Assembly (NCBI RefSeq): GCF_038433135.1 | Contig: NZ_JBCDMV010000002.1 | Location: forward strand, 62,001-126,000 | Length of the DNA stretch: 64,000 bases | Direction of reading: 5' to 3' | Source of the DNA: Luteococcus sp038433135 | GTDB taxonomy: Bacteria; Actinomycetota; Actinomycetes; Propionibacteriales; Propionibacteriaceae | The notes under the pieces: generated by a model | What the model saw: the letters and a program-made list of their open reading frames with translations, nothing else | What the model was told of the DNA's origin: nothing | Database searches by the model: none | Shown: one piece after another, positions 17,213 through 25,584 of the stretch | Layout of the letters: every line of letters begins with the position of its first letter | Position numbering within the stretch: position 1 is the first letter of the stretch | Made by a program: the position numbers and the translations under genes

Positions 17213-17902
17213 ATGCGACTCAACAATCTGGGCATCGTCCACCGCAACATCCAGCGCGCCGACCCGGCCGCCGTCGAGGAGCTCTCGAAGTACGGCGTCG
17301 CCAGCATCCACGAGGCGATGGGCCGGGTAGGGCTGATGCGCCCCTACATCCGCCCCGTCTGGAAGGGCGCGAAGATGTGCGGCCCCGCCGTGACCGTGCT
17401 GCTGCAGCCCGGCGACAACTGGATGTTCCACGTCGCCGTGGAGCAGGTGCAGCCCGGCGACGTGCTGATCGCCGGCTGCACCACCGAGAGCGAGGACGGC
17501 TTCTTCGGTGACCTGCTGGCCACCAGCCTGCAGGCCCGTGGCTGCAAGGGCCTGGTGATCGACGGCGGTGTTCGCGACGTGGATGACCTGGAAGAGATGC
17601 AGTTCCCGGTCTTCAGCCGCGCGATCAACTCCAAGGGCACCATCAAGGCCACCCTGGGCAGCGTGAACATCCCCGTCGTCTGCGCCAATGCGCTGGTCAA
17701 CCCCGGCGACGTGGTGGTCGCCGACGTCGACGGCGTCGTCGTGGTGCCCGCCGAGCTGGCCGGCCCGGTTGCCGAGGCCGCCCGCAAACGGGAAGAGTTC
17801 GAAGGGCAGAAGCGGGAACGCTTCCGCTCCGGCGAACTCGGCCTGGACATGTACAAGATGCGCGAGGGACTCGAGGCCGCCGGCCTCACCTACCTCGACT
17901 GA
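17213..17902 (+). CDS. ligK: 4-carboxy-4-hydroxy-2-oxoadipate aldolase
   Basis: A 229-residue RraA-fold class II aldolase that splits CHA to pyruvate and oxaloacetate, the last step of the 4,5-cleavage route. The signature VIDGGVRDVDDL (about residues 117-128) supplies the metal/pyruvate-binding Arg-Asp; KYGVASIHEAMGR and KMCGPAVTV are also typical. Start ATG 17213 has an AGGAG site. LigK and PmdF-type aldolases have this length. It may also decarboxylate oxaloacetate, as known for the family. Confidence 0.93.
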   Translation: MRLNNLGIVHRNIQRADPAAVEELSKYGVASIHEAMGRVGLMRPYIRPVWKGAKMCGPAVTVLLQPGDNWMFHVAVEQVQPGDVLIAGCTTESEDGFFGDLLATSLQARGCKGLVIDGGVRDVDDLEEMQFPVFSRAINSKGTIKATLGSVNIPVVCANALVNPGDVVVADVDGVVVVPAELAGPVAEAARKREEFEGQKRERFRSGELGLDMYKMREGLEAAGLTYLD

Positions 17903-17938
17903 CCAGACACCCGACCAACCCAGCAAAGGATTTCAACC

Positions 17939-18901
17939 ATGAGCAATGCACCCGTTCGCGTGGCAGTGGTCGGCGCCGGTGGCGCCTTCGGCATGAAGCA
18001 CCTGGAGGGTCTGAGGAACATCCAGGACGCCGAGGTGGTGGCCGTCGCCGGGTCTGCCGATGACGACCTGGCGGCGCTGGCCCAGAAGACCGGCGTCGAG
18101 CGCGCCGTCGCCGGTCTGGACGCCGTGCTGGAGATGGACGACGTCGATGCGGTGATCCTGGCCACCCCCACCCCGGTGCACGCCAGCCAGATCATCCAGA
18201 CCCTCAAGGCGGGCAAGCACGCGCAGGTGGAGATCCCCGTCGCCGACTCGCTGCCCGACGCGCAGGAGGTGCTGGCCGCCGCCGAGGCCTCCGGCACGGT
18301 GGCGATGGTGGGGCACACCCGGCGCTTCAACCCCTCGCACCAGTGGGTGCACAACAAGGTGCTGGCGGGCGAGTTCAACATCCAGCAGATGGATGTGCAG
18401 ACCTACTTCTTCCGCCGGAAGAACATCAATGCCAAGGGTGAGCCCCGCACCTGGACCGACCACCTGCTGTGGCACCACGCCGCGCACACCGTCGACCTGT
18501 TCGCCTACCAGGCCAACTCGCCGATCGTCGAGGCCCATGCCATCCAGGGCCCGATCCATCCCGAGCTGGGCATCGCGATGGACATGTCCATCCAGCTGAA
18601 GGCCGCCAACGACGCCATCTGCACGCTCAGCCTGTCCTTCAACAACGACGGCCCGCTGGGCACCTTCTTCCGCTACATCGGCGACACCGGCACCTACATC
18701 GCCCGCTACGACGATCTGGTCAACGGCAAGGAGGAGCCGATCGACGTCAGCCAGGTGGATGTCAGCATGAACGGCATCGAACTGCAGGATCGGGAATTCG
18801 TCGCCGCCATCCGCGAGGGGCGGGAGCCGAACTCCAGCGTCCGTCAGGTGATGGGCTGCTACGAGGTGCTCGGCCAGCTCGAGGAACAGCTGAACCGATG
18901 A
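17939..18901 (+). CDS. ligC: 4-carboxy-2-hydroxymuconate-6-semialdehyde dehydrogenase
   Basis: A 320-residue Gfo/Idh/MocA-family oxidoreductase that oxidises the ring-fission product CHMS, as its hemiacetal, to 2-pyrone-4,6-dicarboxylate with NADP+. Rossmann motif VAVVGAGGAFGMKHLEG (residues 8-24), then ATPTPVHA and EIPVADSL, followed by the family beta-sheet domain with WTDHLLWHHAAHTVDL. This matches LigC/PmdC. AAAGGA precedes ATG 17939. Its stop overlaps the aldo/keto reductase start. Confidence 0.92.
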   Translation: MSNAPVRVAVVGAGGAFGMKHLEGLRNIQDAEVVAVAGSADDDLAALAQKTGVERAVAGLDAVLEMDDVDAVILATPTPVHASQIIQTLKAGKHAQVEIPVADSLPDAQEVLAAAEASGTVAMVGHTRRFNPSHQWVHNKVLAGEFNIQQMDVQTYFFRRKNINAKGEPRTWTDHLLWHHAAHTVDLFAYQANSPIVEAHAIQGPIHPELGIAMDMSIQLKAANDAICTLSLSFNNDGPLGTFFRYIGDTGTYIARYDDLVNGKEEPIDVSQVDVSMNGIELQDREFVAAIREGREPNSSVRQVMGCYEVLGQLEEQLNR

Positions 18902-19908
18902 GCTCCGCACCGGTCAGCACGCTGCCCACCCGTCGCGTCGGACCCTTCGAGGTCTCCGCGATCGGGCTGGGCTGCATGAACCTCAGCCACGCCTACCAGC
19001 CGCGCCCCAGCGAGCAGGATGGGGAAGCACTGCTGAACGAGGCGATCGACCTGGGCGTCACCTTCCTGGACACCGCCGCGCTCTACGGCGGTGGCCGAAA
19101 CGAGGAGCTGGTGGGTCGCGTGCTGCGCACCCGCCGCGACGAGGTGGTGCTGGCCAGCAAGGGCGTGATGCAGCTGGTGGACGGCACGAAGGTGATCGAC
19201 GGACGTCCCGAGGCGATCAAGCGGATGTGCGACGAGTCGCTGCGGCGGCTCGGCGTCGACGTGATCGACCTGTACTACCTGCACCGCTGGGACAAGCAGG
19301 TGCCGATCGCCGAGAGCGTCGGGGCCGTCGCGGAGCTGGTGGAGCAGGGCAAGGTGCGAGCCATCGGCCTGTCCGAGGTGTCGGTGCAGCGGCTGGGCGA
19401 GGCGCAGCAGGTGCACCCGATTGCCGCGGTGCAGAACGAGTACTCGTTGTGGACCCGCAATGCGGAGATCGCCATGATCGACGCCTGCGAGCGCGACCGG
19501 ATCGCCCTGGTGGCCTTCAGCCCGCTGGGTCGAGGGATGCTCGCCGGCGCCGTTCGTGACCCGCAGCAGCTGCCCGCCGGTGACATCCGCCGCCCGATGC
19601 CGCGTTTCCAGTCGGAGAACTTCGGCCACAACCTGGCCCTGGTCGACCAGCTGGCCGAGCTGGCCCGCGAGGCCGGCAGCACCCCCGCCCAGCTCTCGCT
19701 GGCCTGGCTGTTGAAGCGCAGCGCGTCGGTGGTGCCGATCCCCGGAACCACCAGCAGCGAACACCTCCGGGAGGACGTCGCCGCGGCCCAGGTTCGGCTC
19801 GACGAAGACCTGGCCCGCCGGGTGGACGAGCTGATCAACCAGCGCACCGTCGCCGGACCGCGCTATCAGGATGCCCAGCTCGACGAGGTGGACGCCGAAA
19901 CCTTCTGA
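18898..19908 (+). CDS. Aldo/keto reductase, role in the PCA operon unknown
   Basis: A 336-residue AKR of the YajO/AKR13-like group: TM-barrel with catalytic Asp and Tyr in FLDTAALYGGGRNEELVG (about residues 57-74), the lysine in LASKGVMQ, the histidine in YYLHRWDKQVP and the C-terminal NADP site VVPIPGTTSSEHLRED. It is coupled by ATGA to ligC, so it belongs to the operon, yet no step of the standard 4,5-pathway calls for an AKR. It could reduce a reactive aldehyde or keto intermediate. The function is not known. Confidence 0.85.
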   Translation: MSSAPVSTLPTRRVGPFEVSAIGLGCMNLSHAYQPRPSEQDGEALLNEAIDLGVTFLDTAALYGGGRNEELVGRVLRTRRDEVVLASKGVMQLVDGTKVIDGRPEAIKRMCDESLRRLGVDVIDLYYLHRWDKQVPIAESVGAVAELVEQGKVRAIGLSEVSVQRLGEAQQVHPIAAVQNEYSLWTRNAEIAMIDACERDRIALVAFSPLGRGMLAGAVRDPQQLPAGDIRRPMPRFQSENFGHNLALVDQLAELAREAGSTPAQLSLAWLLKRSASVVPIPGTTSSEHLREDVAAAQVRLDEDLARRVDELINQRTVAGPRYQDAQLDEVDAETF

Positions 19909-20057
19909 GCATCACGCACCAGACAACACAACACACACAACACCAGGCACACCCCGTCGCGACGCAGCCAACGCCGTGACGCGCACCAACACACCCAAAT
20001 ACCGGCCCACCGGCCAGCACACGTCGCAGAATCAGCACTAGTCAGGAGAAGAGCGCC
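19909..20057 (+). other. AC-rich, T- and G-poor leader before pobA
   Basis: The 149-base gap has a run of ACA/CAC repeats; 19921-19950 contains no T and only three G. Such unstructured C-over-G RNA resembles Rho loading (rut) sites and could lower expression of the distal pobA-ligI-ligAB genes or hold a second promoter. A 10-bp palindrome CGTCGCGACG also occurs. No ORF is supported. Confidence 0.35.
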
Positions 20058-21269
20058 ATGGACAAGGAAGTCATCACAACGCGCGTCGGAATCGTCGGGG
20101 CGGGCCCCGCGGGGCTGATGCTCTCGCACCTGCTCGCCAAGGAGGGCGTCGACAATGTGGTGCTCGACATTCGCGAGCACGACGTCATCGCCAACACCCA
20201 CCGGGCCGGCATCCTGGAGGCCGGCAGCGTCCGGATGCTCACCGACACCGGCGTCGACGGCCGGGTGCTGACCGAGGGCTATGAGCACAGCGGCATCTAC
20301 CTGCGCTTCAACGGCGAGAACCACCACATCGACTTCAAGGAACTGCTGGGCCAGACCGTGTGGCTCTACCCGCAGAACGAGGTCTTCGTGGATCTGGCGG
20401 CCGCGCGGCGGCGCGACGGTGGGGATGTTCGCTTCGGCGTCTCCGACACCCAGGTGATCGGGATCGAGACCGACTCCCCGGTGATCGCCTTCATCGACGC
20501 GGACGGCGTCGCCAAGGAGATCCACTGCGAGATCGTGGTGGGGGCCGACGGCTCCCGCTCCAAGTGCCGAGACCTGATCCCGGAGAACAAGCGGATCAAG
20601 TACACCAAGCGCTACCCCTTCGCCTGGTTCGGCATCCTGGCCAAGGCGCCGTTCAGCTCCGACGAGTTGATCTACTGCCGCTCCGATCTGGGTTTCGCGC
20701 TGATCAGCCAGCGCACCCCCGAGGTGCAGCGAATGTACTTCCAGTGCTCGCCCGACGAGAAGGTGGAGGACTGGGACGAGGAGCGGATCTGGGACCATCT
20801 GGATGCCATCGGTGCCGGCCCCGACGGCTTCAAGCTGAAGCGTGGCGAGATCTTCGAGAAGGTGATCCTGCCCTTCCGCTCCTTCGTCCAAGAACCGATG
20901 CAGTACGGCAGGCTCTTCCTGGCCGGTGACGCCTCGCACACCGTGCCGCCGACCGGCGCCAAGGGCCTCAACCTGGCCTTCGGCGACGTCGCCCTGCTGG
21001 CCCCCGCGCTGGTGGAATGGGCCCGGACCGGCTCCACCGAGCAGCTGGACACCTACTCCGAGCGGGCCCTGAAGCGAGTCTGGAAGAGTCAGAACTTCTC
21101 CTACTGGATGACCCAGATGCTGCACACCCAGGCCGACGCCGAGCCCTTCGACAACAAGCGGCAGCTGGGCGAGTTGGAGTCGGTGATCTCATCGCCCAAG
21201 ACGATGAGCTACCTGGCCGAGTGCTACACCGGCTGGCCCTACGACCTGCCCGAACTGATGGAGGACTGA
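20058..21269 (+). CDS. pobA: 4-hydroxybenzoate 3-monooxygenase
   Basis: A 403-residue class A flavoprotein monooxygenase that converts 4-hydroxybenzoate to protocatechuate with NAD(P)H and O2. FAD fingerprint VGIVGAGPAGLMLS (residues 9-22), the DG motif in VVGADGSRSKCR, and the second FAD motif GDASHTVPPTGAKGLNLAFGD are all present, with PobA-type context (HRAGILEAGSV, SDLGFALISQR). ATG 20058 follows AGGAGAAGAG. It links the cre and P450 clusters, which would make 4-hydroxybenzoate, to the LigAB ring cleavage encoded 1 kb downstream. Confidence 0.95.
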   Translation: MDKEVITTRVGIVGAGPAGLMLSHLLAKEGVDNVVLDIREHDVIANTHRAGILEAGSVRMLTDTGVDGRVLTEGYEHSGIYLRFNGENHHIDFKELLGQTVWLYPQNEVFVDLAAARRRDGGDVRFGVSDTQVIGIETDSPVIAFIDADGVAKEIHCEIVVGADGSRSKCRDLIPENKRIKYTKRYPFAWFGILAKAPFSSDELIYCRSDLGFALISQRTPEVQRMYFQCSPDEKVEDWDEERIWDHLDAIGAGPDGFKLKRGEIFEKVILPFRSFVQEPMQYGRLFLAGDASHTVPPTGAKGLNLAFGDVALLAPALVEWARTGSTEQLDTYSERALKRVWKSQNFSYWMTQMLHTQADAEPFDNKRQLGELESVISSPKTMSYLAECYTGWPYDLPELMED

Positions 21270-21270
21270 G

Positions 21271-22290
21271 ATGGCCCAGAACGACAAGCCCACGACGGGC
21301 GACTTCACCAAGACCGACGGCTGGTTGGACTGGTACGAGGGGCCCAGCAAGCCCGCCTTCCAGCTGCCGGCGGGCGCCGTCGACGCCCACTGCCACGTCT
21401 TCGGGCCGGGGGAGCAGTTCCCCTACGCCCCGCAGCGCAAGTACACCCCCTGCGATGCCTCGGCCGATCAGCTCTTCGCCCTGCGCGACCACCTGGGCTT
21501 CAGCCGCAATGTGATCGTCCAGGCCACCTGTCACGGCGCCGACAACCGCGCCTTGGTTGATGCGGTGCGGCGCAGCGAGGGCCGTGCCCGGGGCGTCGCG
21601 ACGGTGAAGCCCGACGTGACTGCCGAGGAACTGCAGGAACTGCACGAGGCCGGGGTACGCGGCGTGCGCTTCAACTTCGTGAAGCGGCTGGTCGACGCGG
21701 TGCCCACCGAGGCGCTGGGCACCATCGTCGAGAAGATCGCCCCGCTGGGCTGGCATGTGGTGATCTACTTCGAGGCCGCTGACCTGCCCGACCTGTACGA
21801 CTTCTTCAGCTCGATCCCGACCACCGTCGTCGTGGACCACATGGGCCGTCCGGACGTCACCAAGGATGTCGACGGGCCCGAGTTCGGCCTCTTCCTCAAG
21901 TTCATGCGGGAGAACCCGAATGTCTGGTCCAAGGTGAGCTGCCCGGAGCGGCTGACGGTGACCGGCCCCAAGGCGCTGGACGGTGAGCGGCAGGCCTACA
22001 CGGATGTCGTGCCCTTTGCCCGACGGGTGGTGGAGGAGTTCGCTGACCGAGTGCTGTGGGGCACCGACTGGCCGCACCCCAACCTGAAGGACCACATGCC
22101 CGACGACGGGCTGTTGGTGGACTTCATCCCCCAGATCGCCCCCACCCAGGAGCTCCAGCGCAGGCTCCTGGTGGACAACCCAATGCGCCTGTACTGGCCG
22201 GAGGAGGCGCTGGGAGATCAGTCCGCCGACCTTGGCAAGCCCACCGCAGAGCTCCGTCACGGCGTCGGCGATGACGTCGGGCAGGCCTGA
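21271..22290 (+). CDS. ligI: 2-pyrone-4,6-dicarboxylate lactonase
   Basis: A 339-residue amidohydrolase-superfamily enzyme that opens PDC to the 4-oxalomesaconate/4-carboxy-2-hydroxymuconate level. The N-terminal active-site segment VDAHCHVFGPGEQFPYAP and YTPCDA match LigI; the distal aspartate lies in LWGTDWPHPN. LigI acts without a metal. About 30 residues follow the usual end (after LYWPEE), a C-terminal tail of unknown value. It starts one base after the pobA stop. Confidence 0.93.
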   Translation: MAQNDKPTTGDFTKTDGWLDWYEGPSKPAFQLPAGAVDAHCHVFGPGEQFPYAPQRKYTPCDASADQLFALRDHLGFSRNVIVQATCHGADNRALVDAVRRSEGRARGVATVKPDVTAEELQELHEAGVRGVRFNFVKRLVDAVPTEALGTIVEKIAPLGWHVVIYFEAADLPDLYDFFSSIPTTVVVDHMGRPDVTKDVDGPEFGLFLKFMRENPNVWSKVSCPERLTVTGPKALDGERQAYTDVVPFARRVVEEFADRVLWGTDWPHPNLKDHMPDDGLLVDFIPQIAPTQELQRRLLVDNPMRLYWPEEALGDQSADLGKPTAELRHGVGDDVGQA

Positions 22291-22310
22291 CCAACCGAAG
22301 GGAAATGACC

Positions 22311-23627
22311 ATGAGCATCAACCCTGACCGTCCCTATGTCGACGTGCCCGGCACGATCATCTTCGACGCGGAACAGGCCCGCAAGGGCTACCACCTGAAC
22401 CAGTTCTCCATGTCCCTGATGAAGCCGGAGAACCGGGAACGCTTCCTGGCCGATCAGCGCGCCTACCTGGACGAATGGCCGCTGACCGAGAAGCAGAAGC
22501 AGGCCGTGCTGGACATGGACCTGAACGCCATGATGGCCGAGGGCGGCAACATCTACTTCCTGAGCAAGATCGGCGCCACCCACGGGTTGAGCTTCCAGCA
22601 GATGGCCGGCTCCATGACCGGCATGTCCGAGGCGGCCTACCGGGACATGATGGCCAGCGGTGGCCGTCGCCCCGAGGGGGTGCGGTTGAAGGACCTCGAC
22701 GGGTGGACCCCGCCCGCGCCCCGGGTGAAGGCGGAGACGCTGAACCCCGAGGCCAAGGCCCGGATCGGCGCCACCGTCTTCACCTCGCACGTGCCGGCGA
22801 TCGGCGCGGCGATGGACCTGGGCAAGACCGAGGAGCCCTACTGGAAGAAGGTCTTCGACGGCTATGTCGCCTCCCGGGAGTGGATGAAGGACAACACTCC
22901 CGACGTGGTGATCCTGGTCTACAACGACCACGCGACCGCCTTCGACTCGTCGCTGATCCCCACCTTCGTGCTGGGCACCGGCGCGCACTACCCGGTAGCC
23001 GACGAGGGCTACGGCCCCCGTCCCGTGCCGGATGTGGAGGGCTACCCCGAGCTGGCCGCGCACCTGGCGCAGTCGATGATCCAGGACGACTTCGACCTCA
23101 CCCTGGTCAACGAGATGGTGGTGGACCACGGCCTGACTGTGCCGCTCAGCCTGCTCTTCGACGACGTCGAGAAGTGGCCCTGCAAGGTGATTCCGCTGGC
23201 GGTCAACGTGGTGCAGTACCCCGTCCCGTCCGGCCGTCGCTGCTACGAGCTGGGCAAGGCGCTGCGCCGTGCGCTGGACACCTGGCAGGGTGATGAGCTC
23301 AATGTGCAGATCTGGGGCACCGGCGGCATGAGCCACCAGTTGCAGGGCCCCCGCGCGGGCCTGATCAACCGGGAATGGGACAACGCCTTCCTGGACATGC
23401 TGATCGAGGATCCGATGGGCCTGACCGAATGGCCGCACCTGGACTACGTCGATGAGGCCGGCAGCGAGGGCATCGAGCTGGTGATGTGGCTGATCGCCCG
23501 CGGCGCGATGGACGACCAGTTCGGCGGCGAGCACCCGTCGGTGCGGCACCGCTTCTACCACGTGCCCGCCTCCAACACCGCCGTCGGGCACCTGGTGCTG
23601 GACAACCCGTCGGGGGCGGCCGGCTGA
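22311..23627 (+). CDS. ligAB: Protocatechuate 4,5-dioxygenase, alpha-beta fusion
   Basis: A 438-residue fused class III extradiol dioxygenase. Residues 1-125 match the small alpha subunit LigA (GYHLNQFSMSLMKPENRERF); from about 150 on it matches the catalytic LigB. His160 (TSHVPAIG) and His207 (YNDHA) line up with the two iron histidines, and VVDHGLTVPL carries the catalytic histidine. Fe(II) and O2 cleave PCA to CHMS. ATG 22311 has AAGGGA eight bases upstream; ATG 22305 sits too close to that site. The order is alpha then beta, opposite to that in the one-chain gallate dioxygenases. Confidence 0.92.
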   Translation: MSINPDRPYVDVPGTIIFDAEQARKGYHLNQFSMSLMKPENRERFLADQRAYLDEWPLTEKQKQAVLDMDLNAMMAEGGNIYFLSKIGATHGLSFQQMAGSMTGMSEAAYRDMMASGGRRPEGVRLKDLDGWTPPAPRVKAETLNPEAKARIGATVFTSHVPAIGAAMDLGKTEEPYWKKVFDGYVASREWMKDNTPDVVILVYNDHATAFDSSLIPTFVLGTGAHYPVADEGYGPRPVPDVEGYPELAAHLAQSMIQDDFDLTLVNEMVVDHGLTVPLSLLFDDVEKWPCKVIPLAVNVVQYPVPSGRRCYELGKALRRALDTWQGDELNVQIWGTGGMSHQLQGPRAGLINREWDNAFLDMLIEDPMGLTEWPHLDYVDEAGSEGIELVMWLIARGAMDDQFGGEHPSVRHRFYHVPASNTAVGHLVLDNPSGAAG

Positions 23628-23650
23628 GCCGGTCCTCCGAGAGCGACGCG

Positions 23651-23682
23651 TGATCCCCGGGCCTGCGCTGGCCCGGGGATCA
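23651..23682. terminator. Strong hairpin terminator after the PCA operon
   Basis: Arms TGATCCCCGGGCC (23651-23663) and GGCCCGGGGATCA (23670-23682) form a perfect 13-bp GC-rich stem with a 6-base loop, 24 bases after the ligAB stop. The following bases (CTGTATTT) give only a weak T tract. It closes the operon that began at 14164. Confidence 0.75.
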
Positions 23683-23753
23683 CTGTATTTCGCCACCCAA
23701 CACCCAGCCGCGACGGCCGGAATCACCGCAGCGGAGACGAGGAGCGCAACGGT

Positions 23754-23770
23754 ATCCCGTTCATCGGGAA
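23754..23770. promoter_or_regulatory. Palindromic operator, copy A
   Basis: ATCCCGTTCATCGGGAA lies 72 bases upstream of the flavoprotein start at 23842. It matches the perfect palindrome at 34704 in 15 of 17 bases, and both are followed within 15 bases by CTGTCTCG. One regulator, most likely the IclR at 25585, probably binds both. Confidence 0.55.
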
Positions 23771-23841
23771 ACCCTGCTGTCTCGCTGGTGATGGCAGGGG
23801 AGTCTTGTGCACACCCCACCGATCTCATCGAAGGAGACGCC

Positions 23842-25572
23842 ATGACCAGCACCCCGATCCGTACCGACGTCCTGGTGATCGGCTCCGGGGCGGCCGGCAT
23901 GGGGGCGGCGCTCAAGGCCTCGGAGCAGGGTCACTCCGTGCTCGTGGTGGAACAGGAACGCCATCTGGGTGGGACGACGGCCATCTGCGGTGGTTGGGGA
24001 TGGGTGCCCGGCAACAAGGGGGCCGAGCCGCAGGACAGCCGGGACCAGGCCAAGGCCTACATCAAGGCGCTGGCTGGCCACGGCTACCGGGAGGAGCCGG
24101 TGGATGCCTTCCTGAACAGCATTCCGGAGGCCCTGGACTTCTATGAGCGGCAGGGCGTCCGGATTGTCTACGGGGCCATGTCCCCCGACTACCAGATGGA
24201 CGCACCGGGGGCGATGGAGAAGGGCCGGGCCGTCACCTTTGAGCGAGCCGACGCGCGCATGCTGGGCGAAGATCGGCTGCGGGTGCAGCCCTATCTGATG
24301 CCCTACACCGTCTTTGGCTACATGCCCGAGATCGGCACCGACATCGCCCGGATGGTCAAGGCCAACCAGAGCGTCGGCAACTTTGCTTATGCCGCCCGCA
24401 ATGTGCTCACAGCCTGGGGCCAGACCCTGCTGGCCCGGCGGGCCTGGACGCGCACCAACGGCAATGCGCTGATGACCTGGATCTTCGCGGCGGCCAGGGA
24501 AGCAGGCATTCGGATGTGGACCGGTACCCGGGCGGAACGCTTGCTGACTGACGAGCGAGGAGTGGTGGTGGGGGCGGAGTTGTCCGGTGGGCACGCTGGC
24601 CGGGTGGAGGCCCGGCTGGGAGTGGTGCTGGCCTGCGGCGGTTTCGGTGGCAACGCGGAGCTGCGGCGGCGCTACTTCCAGCACGATCCGGACGGCGACG
24701 ACCACGTCACCCCGACGATCGGGCACGATGGCAGCGCCCTGCGTCTGGCCGAACCCTTGGGCGGGTACATCGACAATTCACCGCACCAACCCGCGTCGTG
24801 GGGGCCCATCACCCCCTTCCACACCCTGGTGCGGCGCAAGCAGACCTACTTCCCCCATCTGCGGGCCTTCGGGCTGCCCGGACTGATCGCGGTGGACCGC
24901 ACCGGGCGCCGTTTTGCCAACGAGTCACTGTCCTACCACGACTACGGCATCGAGATGATCAAGAATGACGCGGAGCGGGACCGCACCTATGTCTGGATCA
25001 TTGCCGACGCCACGGCGATGCGGAAGTACGGCATCGGCTATGCCAAGCCGTGGCCCTTCCCTCCTGCGATCTTCCAGAAGGAGGGCTACTTGCGCCGCGC
25101 CACCACAGTGGAGGCCCTGGCAGGGCAGATCAACGTCGATCCGCAGAGCCTGCGCCGGACCATCGAGGAATTCAACCAAGGGGCCGCGCGGGGCGAAGAC
25201 CCCGCCTTCGGGCGCGGCTCCTTGAAGTACCACAATTTCAAGGGTGACCTGGAGCACCGGCCGAACCCCAACCTGGCCCCGCTGACCAAGGCGCCGTGGT
25301 ACGCCGTCCGGGTGATGATGGGCGATCTTGGCACCTATGCCGGTCTGGCGGTCAATTCCCGCAGCGAGGTGCTCGACGAGGGAGGCCGGCCGGTTCCCGG
25401 TCTGTACGCCGTGGGCAGCGCCGCGGTCAGCGTCTTCGGCGGCGGCTACCCCGGCTACGGGGCGCACGTCGGGCCGGCGCTGGTCTTCAGCTATCGGATC
25501 GGCCGCGACATTGCCGCGCACGCCGCGGAGCGCGGCAGGGGAGAATGGTCTGGGCAGCCAATGGCGACATGA
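23842..25572 (+). CDS. FAD-dependent dehydrogenase, 3-ketosteroid delta1-dehydrogenase-like
   Basis: A 576-residue FAD_binding_2 flavoprotein: dinucleotide motif VLVIGSGAAGMGAAL (residues 10-24), GGTTAICGGWGWVPGN, ACGGFGGN, and C-terminal FGGGYPGYGAHVGPALVF. This last block matches the ketosteroid-dehydrogenase motif, where the Tyr and Gly abstract a proton and hold the keto oxygen. The enzyme probably desaturates a cyclic ketone or keto acid rather than a steroid. ATG 23842 follows AAGGAG. A regulatory palindrome precedes it and an IclR gene follows 12 bases downstream. Confidence 0.8.
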   Translation: MTSTPIRTDVLVIGSGAAGMGAALKASEQGHSVLVVEQERHLGGTTAICGGWGWVPGNKGAEPQDSRDQAKAYIKALAGHGYREEPVDAFLNSIPEALDFYERQGVRIVYGAMSPDYQMDAPGAMEKGRAVTFERADARMLGEDRLRVQPYLMPYTVFGYMPEIGTDIARMVKANQSVGNFAYAARNVLTAWGQTLLARRAWTRTNGNALMTWIFAAAREAGIRMWTGTRAERLLTDERGVVVGAELSGGHAGRVEARLGVVLACGGFGGNAELRRRYFQHDPDGDDHVTPTIGHDGSALRLAEPLGGYIDNSPHQPASWGPITPFHTLVRRKQTYFPHLRAFGLPGLIAVDRTGRRFANESLSYHDYGIEMIKNDAERDRTYVWIIADATAMRKYGIGYAKPWPFPPAIFQKEGYLRRATTVEALAGQINVDPQSLRRTIEEFNQGAARGEDPAFGRGSLKYHNFKGDLEHRPNPNLAPLTKAPWYAVRVMMGDLGTYAGLAVNSRSEVLDEGGRPVPGLYAVGSAAVSVFGGGYPGYGAHVGPALVFSYRIGRDIAAHAAERGRGEWSGQPMAT

Positions 25573-25584
25573 GGAGGGCGGGCC

